A stretch of 64,000 nucleotides of DNA. It comes from Sva-07 sp035527095 (GTDB lineage: Bacteria; Actinomycetota; Acidimicrobiia; Acidimicrobiales; Ilumatobacteraceae). Location of the stretch: assembly GCA_035527095.1 (NCBI GenBank), contig DATLBC010000125.1, positions 17,184 to 81,183 of the forward strand, read 5' to 3'. This document shows, piece after piece, positions 1-9,063 of this stretch (position 1 is its first letter; the number at the start of each line of letters is the position of its first letter). The notes under the pieces were generated by a model. It did no database searches. It had not been told where the DNA came from and saw only the letters and a list, made by a program, of their open reading frames with translations. A program made the translations under genes and the position numbers.

Positions 1-1095
1 AAGGCCGGCTGGATACTCGCCAACACGCCCGGCCTCGACGGCCGCGACCTGTGCGTGGGCACGATCGACAGCTGGATTGCATGGACACTCAGCGAGGGCG
101 CACTCCACGTCAGCGATCAGACGAATGCGTCGGCGACGACGAACGGCCTGCGCGTGGTCGACGGCTCGAGGTGGTCCCACGACCGGTGCGAGGCCTTCGG
201 GGTCCCCGAGTCGACACTTCCCACCGTGGTCGATTCCGTCGGCGTGATCGGTCACGCGACCGCGCTCGACGGGGCGCCACCGATCGCTGCGATGCTCGGC
301 GACCAACAGGCGTCGCTGATCGGCCAGAGTTGTGTGCGGCCGGGCCGCGCGAAGATCACGTTCGGCACGGGTGGCATGCTCGACCTGTGCACCGACACCG
401 GTGCACCCGCGGGCGCCCACCGCCACCCTGCAGGCACCTACCCGCTGCCGCTCTGGTCGCGAGATGGCCAGATCACGTGGGGCGTCGAGGCGATCATGTT
501 GTCGGCGGGCACGAACGTCGAATGGCTGCGAGACGACCTCGGCCTGATCGCGACGAGCGCCGAGAGCCACGATGTCGCCGCGATGTGCGACGACACCGAC
601 GGCGTCGTCTACGTGCCGGCGCTGCTCGGACTCGGCACACCGAAGTGGGACTACGGGGCTCGTGGCACGCTGCTCGGGATCACGCGAGGCACCGGTCGCC
701 CGCAGGTCGTGCGAGCGGTCCTGGAAGGAATTGCTCACCGGGGCGCCGATCTGATCGAGGCCGCCCGGGCCGACAGCGGCGTCGACATCCACACGGTGCG
801 CATCGACGGCGGGATGAGCGCCAATCCGACCTTCGCCCAGGCGTTGGCCGACGCGGCCAACTGTCCGATCGAGGTCTCCCCCGTCGCCGAGGCGACGACG
901 ATCGGCGCTGGGTTCATGGCCGGGCTCGGCGTCGGCGTGTTCAACGACATCGGCGACCTCGATGCGCTGTGGCGGCCCGCCCGTGTCGTCGAACCCACCG
1001 ATCCCACACTGCACCGTTGCCGACGCGATCGGTGGGCCGATGCGCTCGAGCGCGCCGGAGGCTGGCACGCCGATCTGTCTGCACTCGAGTTCTGA
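1..1095 (+). CDS. glpK: Glycerol kinase (FGGY family), C-terminal part; 5' end outside window
   Basis: The reading frame is already open at base 1 (KAGWILANTPG...), so the N-terminal part lies upstream of the window. FGGY kinases transfer phosphate from ATP to a sugar alcohol; glycerol kinase makes sn-glycerol-3-phosphate in the cytoplasm. The visible part contains the segment GTIDSWIAWTL...TNASATTNG, typical of glycerol kinase between its two actin-like domains. It also has the C-terminal nucleotide-binding region with FGTGGMLD, LGTPKWD and IDGGMSANPTFAQ, followed by EATTIGAGFMAGLG. The ending is complete with no frameshift. The specific glycerol assignment rests on motif resemblance, and another polyol kinase of the family is possible. 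Confidence 0.85.
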   Translation, partial: KAGWILANTPGLDGRDLCVGTIDSWIAWTLSEGALHVSDQTNASATTNGLRVVDGSRWSHDRCEAFGVPESTLPTVVDSVGVIGHATALDGAPPIAAMLGDQQASLIGQSCVRPGRAKITFGTGGMLDLCTDTGAPAGAHRHPAGTYPLPLWSRDGQITWGVEAIMLSAGTNVEWLRDDLGLIATSAESHDVAAMCDDTDGVVYVPALLGLGTPKWDYGARGTLLGITRGTGRPQVVRAVLEGIAHRGADLIEAARADSGVDIHTVRIDGGMSANPTFAQALADAANCPIEVSPVAEATTIGAGFMAGLGVGVFNDIGDLDALWRPARVVEPTDPTLHRCRRDRWADALERAGGWHADLSALEF

Positions 1096-1193
1096 GCGAT
1101 CACCCGATGGCCGCACCCCGGACCCTAGAATTGCTCCGACGCCCTCCCAGCGGGAAGGCTGTCGTACGCATGACCCCGAAAGGACACTCCCCC

Positions 1194-1796
1194 GTGGATC
1201 TCGACCCCGCTGCACCGCCAACGTCTCGGCGCGGCCTCATCAGCGCGTTGGGCGCAGTCGGCCTCGCCAGTGCCGCTGCGCTCAGCCTGGCCCGCACTGC
1301 ATCCGCCGCTCCGACGAGCCCGACCGACGGCGACAAGGAACTCCTGTTCCAGGCAATGCGACTGGAACTCACAGCAGCAGCGTTGTACGACACCGCGCTC
1401 GAAGCCGGCCTGTCCGATGTCGCCGGCGACGTGGCGACGGTGTTCTCGGCGAACCACCTCGCGTACGCCGACAAGATCGCCGGAATCGCAGGTTTCTCTG
1501 CCGACGCCCGCAACGAAGAGGTCTACGAGCAACTCGAGTCCGCGTTCGCCACCAGCGATGCCGAATCGTTCGCCGAAGTGGCCAACGGCCTCGAGAACAC
1601 CGCCGCGGCCACCCACACCGAGCTGCTCGCAGACTACGAGTCGGTCAACGCGCGCAAGCTGACCGCTTCGATCCTCGTGGTCGAGGCCCGCATGGCGACG
1701 GTCCTGAGCGACCTGGGTGGTCTTGCGTCGAGTCTCAACCAGCTGTTCGAACCAGATGCTGAACCCCTCGAGTTGACCTCAGGAGTGTTGTCGTGA
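1194..1796 (+). CDS. Tat-exported ferritin-like domain protein
   Basis: The protein has about 200 residues. The N-terminus carries a twin-arginine signal (TSRRGLISALG, then a hydrophobic stretch ending ARTASA), so export in folded form is likely. The remainder is an all-helical ferritin-like fold with carboxylates and histidines placed as in diiron or ferritin-like proteins (MRLELTAAALYD, ENTAAATHTELL, VVEARMATVL). The GTG start was chosen because AAAGGA lies nine bases upstream; an in-frame ATG at 1170 would add eight residues. A TAGAAT -10-like box at 1126-1131 suggests its own promoter after the kinase gene. The stop overlaps the next start (GTGA), so the two ferritin-like genes are translated together. 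The substrate is unknown. Confidence 0.75.
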   Translation: MDLDPAAPPTSRRGLISALGAVGLASAAALSLARTASAAPTSPTDGDKELLFQAMRLELTAAALYDTALEAGLSDVAGDVATVFSANHLAYADKIAGIAGFSADARNEEVYEQLESAFATSDAESFAEVANGLENTAAATHTELLADYESVNARKLTASILVVEARMATVLSDLGGLASSLNQLFEPDAEPLELTSGVLS

Positions 1797-2626
1797 TCCG
1801 CCGTACCGCCCATGGCACCGCGTCTCGCTACGGCCGCCGCGACGCCCTCAAGATCGGTGGACTCACCGTTTCGGCTGCTGCGTTGGTCGCTGCCTGCGGT
1901 GACGATCGCACCGGCGACGAAGCCCCGGGGCGCGTTGGGTATGCACCCCCGATCACCGACCCACCGGACTACCCGATCGACGACGCGGTGCTGTTGCGTA
2001 CCGCCTCGTCGCTCGAGCTCACGCTGGCGCTGGTCTACGAGACGATCCTCGGCATCGACCTGCTCGATGACGAGCAGGTCCTCCTGGTCGAGCAGTTGCT
2101 CGAGTCTCACGTGGCGATCGCCGCCGAGATGGGCGAACTCACCGAGTCCATCGACGGTGTGGCCTGGGAGTGCACCAACCCGTGGTACATGGAGCGACTC
2201 GTCGACCCGCTCCTCGTCGCCGTGCAGGGCAGCGACGACCCCAAGCGCGACATCATCAACACTGCCGTTGCACTGGAGAACATCGCCGCCGCGACGCATC
2301 AGACACTGACGCTCGACCTCGACGATGCAGACGCGTCAGCAGCGACCATCGCTGCCGCCACGCTCGAGTCGCGCCATGCCGCAGGCATCGTCGCGGCCTC
2401 ACGGGGTCCGGAGGGCTACGTCAGCCCGACCATCGGCGGCGGCGGCGTACAGAACGACGCCCAGGGCATTCCGTTCCAGTTCTCGGTCACCGATACGTTC
2501 GGGTCGACCGGTCAGATCGAACTCGTCGTGGGCGCCCCGGACGAGAACGGTGTGCGCGAGACGTTCATCCTGCAGACCCCGTCGCTGAACGCCCTGATCT
2601 ACAACGAACTCGAACCCACCTGCTGA
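1793..2626 (+). CDS. Tat lipoprotein with ferritin-like domain
   Basis: This 277-residue protein has a twin-arginine motif (YGRRDALKIGG) followed by a hydrophobic segment and a lipobox (ALVAACGDD). It is therefore predicted to be a Tat-exported lipoprotein anchored in the membrane. Its helical part (LRTASSLELTLALVYETILGIDL, LENIAAATHQTL, LESRHAAGIVAA) resembles the preceding protein and contains similar Glu/His positions, which suggests paralogues working as a pair. The C-terminal 60 residues (after GYVSPTIGGGG) have no obvious fold. It starts with GTG inside the stop codon of its neighbour, indicating translational coupling. Function in iron or electron handling is inference only. Confidence 0.72.
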   Translation: MIRRTAHGTASRYGRRDALKIGGLTVSAAALVAACGDDRTGDEAPGRVGYAPPITDPPDYPIDDAVLLRTASSLELTLALVYETILGIDLLDDEQVLLVEQLLESHVAIAAEMGELTESIDGVAWECTNPWYMERLVDPLLVAVQGSDDPKRDIINTAVALENIAAATHQTLTLDLDDADASAATIAAATLESRHAAGIVAASRGPEGYVSPTIGGGGVQNDAQGIPFQFSVTDTFGSTGQIELVVGAPDENGVRETFILQTPSLNALIYNELEPTC

Positions 2627-2655
2627 TCACCGCCAGATCGTCGTTCGTCGAGTGC

Positions 2656-3501
2656 TCACGGGTTGCGGGCGGAGTACAACCAGCCGGCGGCGCCGATCGA
2701 GACGCCGGTACCCCGGTCGTTGTGGTTGGCGAGCGTTGAGCTGACGGCGGCGATCGCATCTGCTCGCGCGTCGTCATCGAGCCGACCGAGCAGGCCCTTC
2801 ACGATGCCCATGCCGAGCATGAACGACACCGCCTCGTCGACCGTGCCACCTCCGGCGATGAGGATGTCCGGCGTCACCGACTCGACTTCGAACGCCGTGA
2901 ATCCAGCGGAGCCGAGCAACGAGGCCACCTCGTCCGGCTCCTGGTGCGCGAACATTCCCGGGCCGCCGGCGATGCCGCCGAGCGTCGGGAGTTCGACATG
3001 TTGCGCCACCGCATCGCCGACGGCGCAGACCCATTCGTTGGCCCCGAGGCCCTGCCACGCGATGAAGGAGATCCGGCCGCGTGGGGCGAGGCTTCGTCGC
3101 AGGTTCGAGAACGCGGTCACCGGGTCGTCGAAGAACATCAGCCCGAACTGACTGATCACGAGGTCGAAGGTGTCGGCCGGGAACGGGTGGGTCTGGGCAT
3201 CGGCCACGGTGAAGTCGACGTTGTCCACGGACTGCTCCCGCGCCCGCTGGCGAGCAACTGCGATCAGCGGATTCGAGATGTCGACGCCGAGCGCCGAACG
3301 TGCGCGGCTGGCGGCCGCCAGCGTCGTGACCCCGCAACCGCAGCCGATGTCGAGCACGGCCTGGTACGGCTGGACGTCGGCGCGAGCAAGCAACGCGTCT
3401 GCAAACGGCTGGAGTTGGCGGTCGTACCGATCGGCATGGTCGACGTAGTGCACCGACTCTCCACCGTTCCAGGCCTCGACCTGGCCCTGGTTGACACCCA
3501 T
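2656..3501 (-). CDS. Class I SAM-dependent methyltransferase
   Basis: This 281-residue cytoplasmic enzyme shows the class I methyltransferase order. Motif I is VLDIGCGCGVTTLAAA, the acidic end of strand 2 is ALGVDIS, motif II/III is FTVADAQTHPFPADTFDLVISQFGLMFF, and motif post-III is LAPRGRISFIAWQ. It resembles UbiE/Coq5 or methyltransf_11/25 proteins. The C-terminal half probably forms the substrate pocket, but no substrate can be named. The ATG start follows a GAAGGGG ribosome-binding site, and the open frame further upstream runs into rnpB and is not coding. It converges with the ferritin-like gene across a short gap. Confidence 0.85.
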   Translation of the reverse strand: MGVNQGQVEAWNGGESVHYVDHADRYDRQLQPFADALLARADVQPYQAVLDIGCGCGVTTLAAASRARSALGVDISNPLIAVARQRAREQSVDNVDFTVADAQTHPFPADTFDLVISQFGLMFFDDPVTAFSNLRRSLAPRGRISFIAWQGLGANEWVCAVGDAVAQHVELPTLGGIAGGPGMFAHQEPDEVASLLGSAGFTAFEVESVTPDILIAGGGTVDEAVSFMLGMGIVKGLLGRLDDDARADAIAAVSSTLANHNDRGTGVSIGAAGWLYSARNP

Positions 3502-3573
3502 TGGAACCCCTTCGCGGCACGGTCGGCAGCGGCAACACCATAGTTGGTCGACACCGCGAGCGTTGCGGCCCCG

Positions 3574-3579
3574 TACACT
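3574..3579 (+). promoter_or_regulatory. -10 box (TACACT) of rnpB
   Basis: TACACT fits TANNNT and lies about eight bases before the first base of the RNase P RNA P1 helix, the right place for initiation of the mature 5' end or close to it. No convincing -35 was found. Confidence 0.5.
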
Positions 3580-3586
3580 CGGCGCC

Positions 3587-3965
<379 letters not shown>

Positions 3966-3978
3966 CACCACCCTCTAG

Positions 3979-5317
3979 CAGGGTGCTGAAAAACCTCTGA
4001 TTGGTGCTCGCGTTCGGGGTCGCGATGGAAAAGAATGGGGGCATGCGTGGAACGCCTGATCGGCAGTTGTCGATGTTGTCGTCGTTGTCGACGGAGGATC
4101 TGATCCCTGCGGAGCATCCGATTCGTCGGATTCGTGTCGTGGTCGACACCGTGCTGGCGGGGATGGACGATTCGTTCGAGGCGATGTACGCGAAGTCGGG
4201 TCGGCCGTCGGTGCCACCGGAGCAGTTGTTGAAGGCGTCGGTGTTGATGGCGATGTACTCGATGCGATCGGAGCGGGCGTTCTGTGAACGCCTCAACTAC
4301 GACATGTTGTTCAAGTGGTTCCTCGACCTCCCGATCGACGCCGCTTCGTTTGATGCGTCGACGTTCTCGAAGAACCGTCAACGACTCCTTGATGCTGACA
4401 TCGCGGACGAGTTCTTCGCCGCGGTGGTCCGCCAGGCGAAGCTGCGTCGCTACATGTCGTCGGACCATTTCTCCGTCGACGGCACCTTGTTGCAGGCGTG
4501 GGCGTCGCACAAGTCGTTCAAACCCAAAGACGACCCCGACGGCGGCGGCGACGACGGTCCCAAGGGCCGCAACAGCGAAGTCCAGTGGCACGGCCAGAAA
4601 CGATCGAACGACACCCACGCCTCGACGACCGACCCGGACGCACGGCTCTATCGCAAGTCCAACAACACCGCCGCGCAGCTCTGCTACGCCGGTCACTTGT
4701 TGATCGAGCATCGCTCCGCGTTGATCGTCGACGCGGAGGTGGCTGCGACCGGGTTCGCGGAGCGTGACTGCGCGACAGAAATGTTGAAACGCTTGCCGAA
4801 GAGCCAGCGGCGAAGAACCGTCGCCGGCGACAAGAACTACGACACCAAGAAGTTCGTCGCCGATGCGCGCGAAGCCGGGTTCACGCCGCACGTCGCGCAG
4901 AACAACACGAACCGGCGATCTGCGATCGATGGGCGCACCACCCGACACGCCGGCTACACCGTCTCGCAACGGATCCGAAAACGGGTCGAGGAACCCTTCG
5001 GCTGGATCAAAACCGTCGGAGCCGGTCGCAAGGTCCGCTACATCGGCAACGACCGCAACCGGGCCTGGTTCAAGATCGAAGCCGCCGTCTACAACATCAT
5101 CCGAATCACCGCCCTCGACGCAGCCACCGCATGAGCGGCCAGTCGCCAAGGCCACCACCGACGACTTCCCAGCGTCGGAACCGGTGAGCAATCACCGAAA
5201 CCCGACAGCGACGATCAACGAAATCTGACATCGACGACCAAGGCAGCGCACTGACAATCACCGCTGGCACCCTCGATCGGCCCGCCCGGCCCTCAGACCC
5301 CGAATTTCAGCACCCTG
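3979..5317 (+). mobile_element. IS5-family insertion sequence, apparently intact
   Basis: The element is about 1.34 kb. Its ends are a 13-base perfect inverted repeat, CAGGGTGCTGAAA at the left and TTTCAGCACCCTG at the right. Each end is flanked by CTAG (3975-3978 and 5318-5321), which fits the YTAR target duplication of the IS5 group; because CTAG is palindromic it also extends the inverted repeat. It contains one full-length transposase gene. It sits ten bases after the rnpB repeat and directly beside the end of an IS481 remnant. Confidence 0.85.
4043..5134 (+). CDS. IS5-family transposase
   Basis: This DDE transposase has about 363 residues and cuts and joins the ends of its own element. 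The N-terminal part (LIPAEHPIRRIR...PPEQLLKASVLMAMYSMRSERAFCERL) is the DUF772/InsH-type domain of IS5 transposases. The catalytic triad candidates are the Asp in FSVDGTLLQAW, the Asp in VAGDKNYDTKKF and the Glu in RVEEPFGWIKT. The MRGTPDRQ start was chosen because family members usually begin this way; in-frame starts at 4025 (ATG) and 4001 (GTG) are also possible. There are no frameshifts, so it may be active. Confidence 0.88.
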   Translation: MRGTPDRQLSMLSSLSTEDLIPAEHPIRRIRVVVDTVLAGMDDSFEAMYAKSGRPSVPPEQLLKASVLMAMYSMRSERAFCERLNYDMLFKWFLDLPIDAASFDASTFSKNRQRLLDADIADEFFAAVVRQAKLRRYMSSDHFSVDGTLLQAWASHKSFKPKDDPDGGGDDGPKGRNSEVQWHGQKRSNDTHASTTDPDARLYRKSNNTAAQLCYAGHLLIEHRSALIVDAEVAATGFAERDCATEMLKRLPKSQRRRTVAGDKNYDTKKFVADAREAGFTPHVAQNNTNRRSAIDGRTTRHAGYTVSQRIRKRVEEPFGWIKTVGAGRKVRYIGNDRNRAWFKIEAAVYNIIRITALDAATA

Positions 5318-5322
5318 CTAGC

Positions 5323-5596
5323 TGTAGTTCCCGGAAGGGTGTTGACATGTGAGGGGCCCGCTTCTGGGACGGGTGTTGCGACACACCCCAGCTTTTGAAG
5401 GAGGCCCCTCGTGTCCCACGGTGAAGCGAAACTCACCCCGGCTGGCAGGCTGTTGCTCGTCGAGCGGATCGAACGTCAGGGTTGGCCTGTTGCGGGGCGC
5501 GTGTTCTGTGCAGCGATCGCCGAGCGTGGAGCGGTCGCAAGGCCGCTGACGCTCTATCCGCGTGGGAGCGGGCCTGATACGTTTTCGACGCAGTAG
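5323..5596 (+). pseudogene. IS481-family transposase remnant (left end and N-terminus only)
   Basis: TGTAGTTCCCGGAAGGGTG at the left looks like an IS481-type terminus. A frame beginning GTG at 5411, after the ribosome-binding sequence AAGGAGG, encodes VSHGEAKLTPAGRLLLVERI, the start of IS481 transposases. From about residue 28 the helix-turn-helix continuation is lost, and the frame ends after 61 residues without any catalytic domain. The rest of the element is absent. It abuts the CTAG duplication of the neighbouring IS5-type element. Confidence 0.65.
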
Positions 5597-5610
5597 GGAA
5601 CGATTCGGGG

Positions 5611-5970
5611 ATGCTGACGGGAACGATCACGATCGTCGCACGCATGGGCGTCGAGCCCGAGAACGTCGAGGAAGTGAAAGCGCTGGCTGCCGAAGGGTGC
5701 AAGGTTGCCGCCGATGAGCCAGGCACCCTGACCTACGACTGGCACTACTCGGAGGAACACGGAAGCCTCGTACTCGTCGAGATGTACGCTGACTCGTCCG
5801 CTCACTTCGCCCTCATACAGGCGGATGGCCACGGTGAGTTCATGGGCACACCGATGGGGCTGATCGACTCGGTCGAGTTCTTCGTCCTCGGGGAACCGAC
5901 ACCGGAACACGCCGAAGCCCTCGCCAGTGTGCCAGGGGCACAGTTCTACACAAAGCTCGCAAGCAGGTAA
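5611..5970 (+). CDS. ABM-domain (antibiotic biosynthesis monooxygenase-like) protein
   Basis: This 119-residue cytoplasmic protein has the dimeric alpha/beta-barrel pattern of the ABM/YgiN family. The pattern is TITIVARMGVEPENVEEVKALAAEG, then DEPGTLTYDWHYSEEHGSLVLVEMYADSSAHFALIQ, and a C-terminal strand. Family members include quinol monooxygenases and small heme- or ligand-binding enzymes, and the sequence alone does not say which. The single ATG start lacks a strong ribosome-binding site. It lies inside the putative rnpB element, so it may be cargo. Confidence 0.75.
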   Translation: MLTGTITIVARMGVEPENVEEVKALAAEGCKVAADEPGTLTYDWHYSEEHGSLVLVEMYADSSAHFALIQADGHGEFMGTPMGLIDSVEFFVLGEPTPEHAEALASVPGAQFYTKLASR

Positions 5971-6147
5971 CCCAACAGGCATCGACACCCAATCGGACAG
6001 GTAGGTGCACGACGATCGGGGTGGACGTCTTGATCGAGTGCGAGGCCGCAGGCGGCGTCGCTCCGGTCGACGTGACCGGCGGAAGATCGCGTCTGTGACT
6101 GCTGACGAGAGCGCATCGTGGACCATGCTGATTGAAGGAGGTCGTGA

Positions 6148-6570
6148 ATGGCCGAGGTAGCAGAGGTTGAACTGGAGGTGGCGAAGCGCGAGGTTCTCGC
6201 CCTACGAGACGCGCTCGAGGCAGCCTGTGAAGAAGCCGCCGCCGCAGACCAGCGGGCCAACGCGGAGCGCAAGGGCGAGATCGATCAGCTGCACGCGATG
6301 ATCACCGCGCTGCGCGTCGAGATGATCCGCCAACGCGAGGAGCTGCTCGCCGCGCTCCAGTCAGCTGAGCGAGACAAAGCAGCGGAAGTCGAGCAGCTGC
6401 GTGAAGCGGTCGTTGCCGCCCGACGCCATGCCGACGAGGTACAACAGCAACATGACGTGGCCGTGAGCCAGCAGTCACAGCAGTTCGAAACCGAGCGACG
6501 TGACCTGCACGCCACCATCACGGAGCTGCGCCACCGGCTCGAGAACACGATCTCGGACGGCCACCGATGA
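6148..6570 (+). CDS. Small coiled-coil protein coupled to adenylate cyclase
   Basis: The 140 residues are almost entirely predicted coiled coil (heptads through EVAKREVLALRDALEAACEEAAAADQR and onward), rich in Ala, Glu, Gln and Arg, with no signal peptide or membrane segment. Translation starts after a perfect AAGGAGG, and the stop overlaps the ATG of the cyclase gene (ATGA), so the two are made together. A role as a partner or oligomerisation factor for the cyclase is inferred only from this coupling. I recognise no family. Confidence 0.7.
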   Translation: MAEVAEVELEVAKREVLALRDALEAACEEAAAADQRANAERKGEIDQLHAMITALRVEMIRQREELLAALQSAERDKAAEVEQLREAVVAARRHADEVQQQHDVAVSQQSQQFETERRDLHATITELRHRLENTISDGHR

Positions 6571-8885
6571 CCGAGGACCCGACCGCGATCTCGCGGGCGA
6601 GCACCAACGCGGACGCACTGCTCGACCAGGCCAAGCGCCTCCATCTGGCCGAGACGCTGGTGGATGTCTCGCGCACCGTGGCCGCTCTCGACACCCTCGA
6701 CGAGATCCTCGCCAGCCTGGTGGCCATGACGGCGACCGCCCTTCGTGCCGAGCGGGCGACGCTGTTCCTCAACGACACCGCGACCAACGAGCTCTACTCC
6801 CGATCGATGACCGATCACGGCCCACGCGAGATACGGCTGCTCAACGACAAGGGCATCGCCGGCAAGGTGTTCCAGACCGGGCGCGGCATGGTCGTCAACG
6901 ACGCCTACGCCCACCCCGACTTCAACCCCGAGGTCGACGAGACGACGGGCTACGCCACGCGACAGATCTTGTGCGCGCCGATCCGCACCGGACGCGGTGA
7001 ACTCATCGGGGTCGCGCAGGTGCTCAATCGCCTCGACGGCGGGTTCGACGACGACGGCCTCGAACTGCTCGAGGCGATGACCACCCACGCGGCCCTGGCC
7101 CTCACGAGCAGCCAACGAGACGAGCGCAGCCGCGTCCAGGCCGCGAGGGAGATGGAGTTCGTCGACCTGGTCGCCGACATCACCTCCGAGATCGACCTCG
7201 ACGCTCTGTTGCTCCGGGTCATGGCCGAGGCCACCGCGATGCTCGACGCCGACCGGTCCACCTTGTTCCTTCACGACAGCCGAGCGTCGGAGCTCGTCGC
7301 CCGTGTCGCCGAGGGGAACGACGGTGTCGACGAGATCCGATTCCCCGACTCGGTGGGAATCGCCGGCACGGTGTTCACGAGCGGGGAGACGATCAACATT
7401 CCGCACGCCTACGCCGACCTGCGCTTCAACCCGTCGTTCGACCTGCAGACCGGCTTCTTCACCCGATCGATCCTGTGTGTGCCGCTCGTCAACAAGGCGG
7501 GTCAGACCATCGGTGCCACCCAGGCGCTCAACAAGCGGGGTGGCCCGTTCACCGCCGAGGACGAGCAGCGACTGCGTGCCTTCACCGCACAGGTCGCCAT
7601 CGCCCTCGAGAATGCGAAGCTGTTCGACGACGTCCAGCGGGTGAAGAACTACAACGACGCCGTTCTCGAGTCGATGACCAATGGGGTGATCACCCTCGAC
7701 AACGAGGGTGAGATCGTGACCTGCAACGCTGCCGGTGCCGAGATCCTCGGGTACGCCGAGGATCACGTCATCGGTCGCTCGGTCCGCGACCTGTTCGACA
7801 AGAATCAGGGCATCCTCGCGCTGGTCGAAGATGTCATGGCGACCAACGAGTCGGGCGCGCTCATGGACGTCGACCTTCGCACCGGTACCGGCCACACCAG
7901 TTCCGATCGGGTCGGAGAGACCGTCTCCGTCAACGTCACCGGCGTCCCACTGCGCATCGAGTCGAACGAGGAGGGGACCATTCTGCTGCTGGAGAACATC
8001 TCGAGCGAGAAGCGGATCCGCTCGACCATGGCCCGCTACATGGACCCGGCACTGGCCGATCGACTCGTACGCGGTGACGAGGACATCCTCGGCGGGACCA
8101 GCGCCGTCGTCACCCTGCTCTTCAGCGACATCCGTGGCTTCACCACGCTGACCGAGCAGCTCGGACCGCAAGCGACCGTCAGCATGCTCAACGAGTACTT
8201 CACGCTGATGGTCGACTGCATTCAGCACGAGGGCGGCATGCTCGACAAGTTCATCGGCGATGCCATCATGGCGGCCTTCGGCCTCCCTCAGCCAGCCGAT
8301 GACGACGAGGACCGCGCCGTCCGCACAGCGATCGCCATGATCCGCTCGCTCAACGAATGGAACTCCACGCGGCTGGCCGACGGAAAGCCGCCGATCGGCA
8401 TGGGCATCGGCCTCAACACCGACACCGTGGTCGCCGGCAACATCGGCTCACCGAAGCGGATGGATTTCACGATGATCGGCGACGGGGTCAACCTCGCCGC
8501 CCGACTCGAGAGCGCCTGCAAGCAGTACGACGCCCGGATCCTGATCAGTGACCTGACCCATCGACAGCTCAAGGGCGTGTACCGGACGAGGGAGGTCGAC
8601 CGGGTGATCGTCAAGGGAAAGACCGAGCCGGTGGCGATACACGAGGTGCTCGACTATCACACCGACGAGACGTTTCCGAACCTGATGGACGTCGTGAACG
8701 ACTTTCGCGACGGCATCAGCAGCTATCGCCGAGGGGCCTGGGACGCGGCGATCGGGTCCTTCCAGCGGTGCCTTCGGGCCCACCCGGCCGACGCGCTCTC
8801 GGCCACCTATGTCGCCCGTTGTGAGGAACTCCGAGCCCACCCGCCCGCTCACTGGGACGGGATCTGGGTGATGGCCTCGAAGTAG
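6567..8885 (+). CDS. GAF-GAF-PAS class III adenylate cyclase (CyaB1-like)
   Basis: This 772-residue cytoplasmic protein is predicted to make cAMP from ATP. Domain order: GAF-A about 35-175, GAF-B about 195-345, PAS about 360-470, cyclase homology domain about 510-695, then a TPR-like tail ending AHPPAHWDGIWVMASK. GAF-B has a complete NKFDE signature (N322, K323, F328, D332, E333), the mark of cyclic-nucleotide-binding GAF domains; GAF-A has a degenerate one. The catalytic domain keeps the metal-binding Asp residues (D521 in LFSDIRGF, D565 in KFIGD). It also keeps the adenine-selecting Lys561 and Thr635, the same pair type as in cyanobacterial CyaB1. Domain order and tail also match CyaB1/CyaB2. 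Feedback by cAMP through GAF-B is inferred from that family. Confidence 0.92.
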   Translation: MTEDPTAISRASTNADALLDQAKRLHLAETLVDVSRTVAALDTLDEILASLVAMTATALRAERATLFLNDTATNELYSRSMTDHGPREIRLLNDKGIAGKVFQTGRGMVVNDAYAHPDFNPEVDETTGYATRQILCAPIRTGRGELIGVAQVLNRLDGGFDDDGLELLEAMTTHAALALTSSQRDERSRVQAAREMEFVDLVADITSEIDLDALLLRVMAEATAMLDADRSTLFLHDSRASELVARVAEGNDGVDEIRFPDSVGIAGTVFTSGETINIPHAYADLRFNPSFDLQTGFFTRSILCVPLVNKAGQTIGATQALNKRGGPFTAEDEQRLRAFTAQVAIALENAKLFDDVQRVKNYNDAVLESMTNGVITLDNEGEIVTCNAAGAEILGYAEDHVIGRSVRDLFDKNQGILALVEDVMATNESGALMDVDLRTGTGHTSSDRVGETVSVNVTGVPLRIESNEEGTILLLENISSEKRIRSTMARYMDPALADRLVRGDEDILGGTSAVVTLLFSDIRGFTTLTEQLGPQATVSMLNEYFTLMVDCIQHEGGMLDKFIGDAIMAAFGLPQPADDDEDRAVRTAIAMIRSLNEWNSTRLADGKPPIGMGIGLNTDTVVAGNIGSPKRMDFTMIGDGVNLAARLESACKQYDARILISDLTHRQLKGVYRTREVDRVIVKGKTEPVAIHEVLDYHTDETFPNLMDVVNDFRDGISSYRRGAWDAAIGSFQRCLRAHPADALSATYVARCEELRAHPPAHWDGIWVMASK

Positions 8886-9063
8886 ATCCCAGCTGGTGAC
8901 TCCACGGTGCCGCCGGAACGGCAACAACTCACTTGCGACCCACGCCAACCCCACAATCTGTTCGGTACCAGCGAGACGGGGCAAGATCTCGCGGGTTGCG
9001 AAACCCCAGGCAGACCACAACTTCAACGAAGACTCCCGTGTAGACGGACCGAACGAATCTGTG

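Noticed and set aside
6285..8228. Long open frame (647 codons) on the minus strand
   Set aside because: It lies antisense to the adenylate cyclase, and its protein is a low-complexity mix of Glu/Val/Arg/Gly/His typical of the complement of high-GC coding sequence. The plus strand has unmistakable domains.
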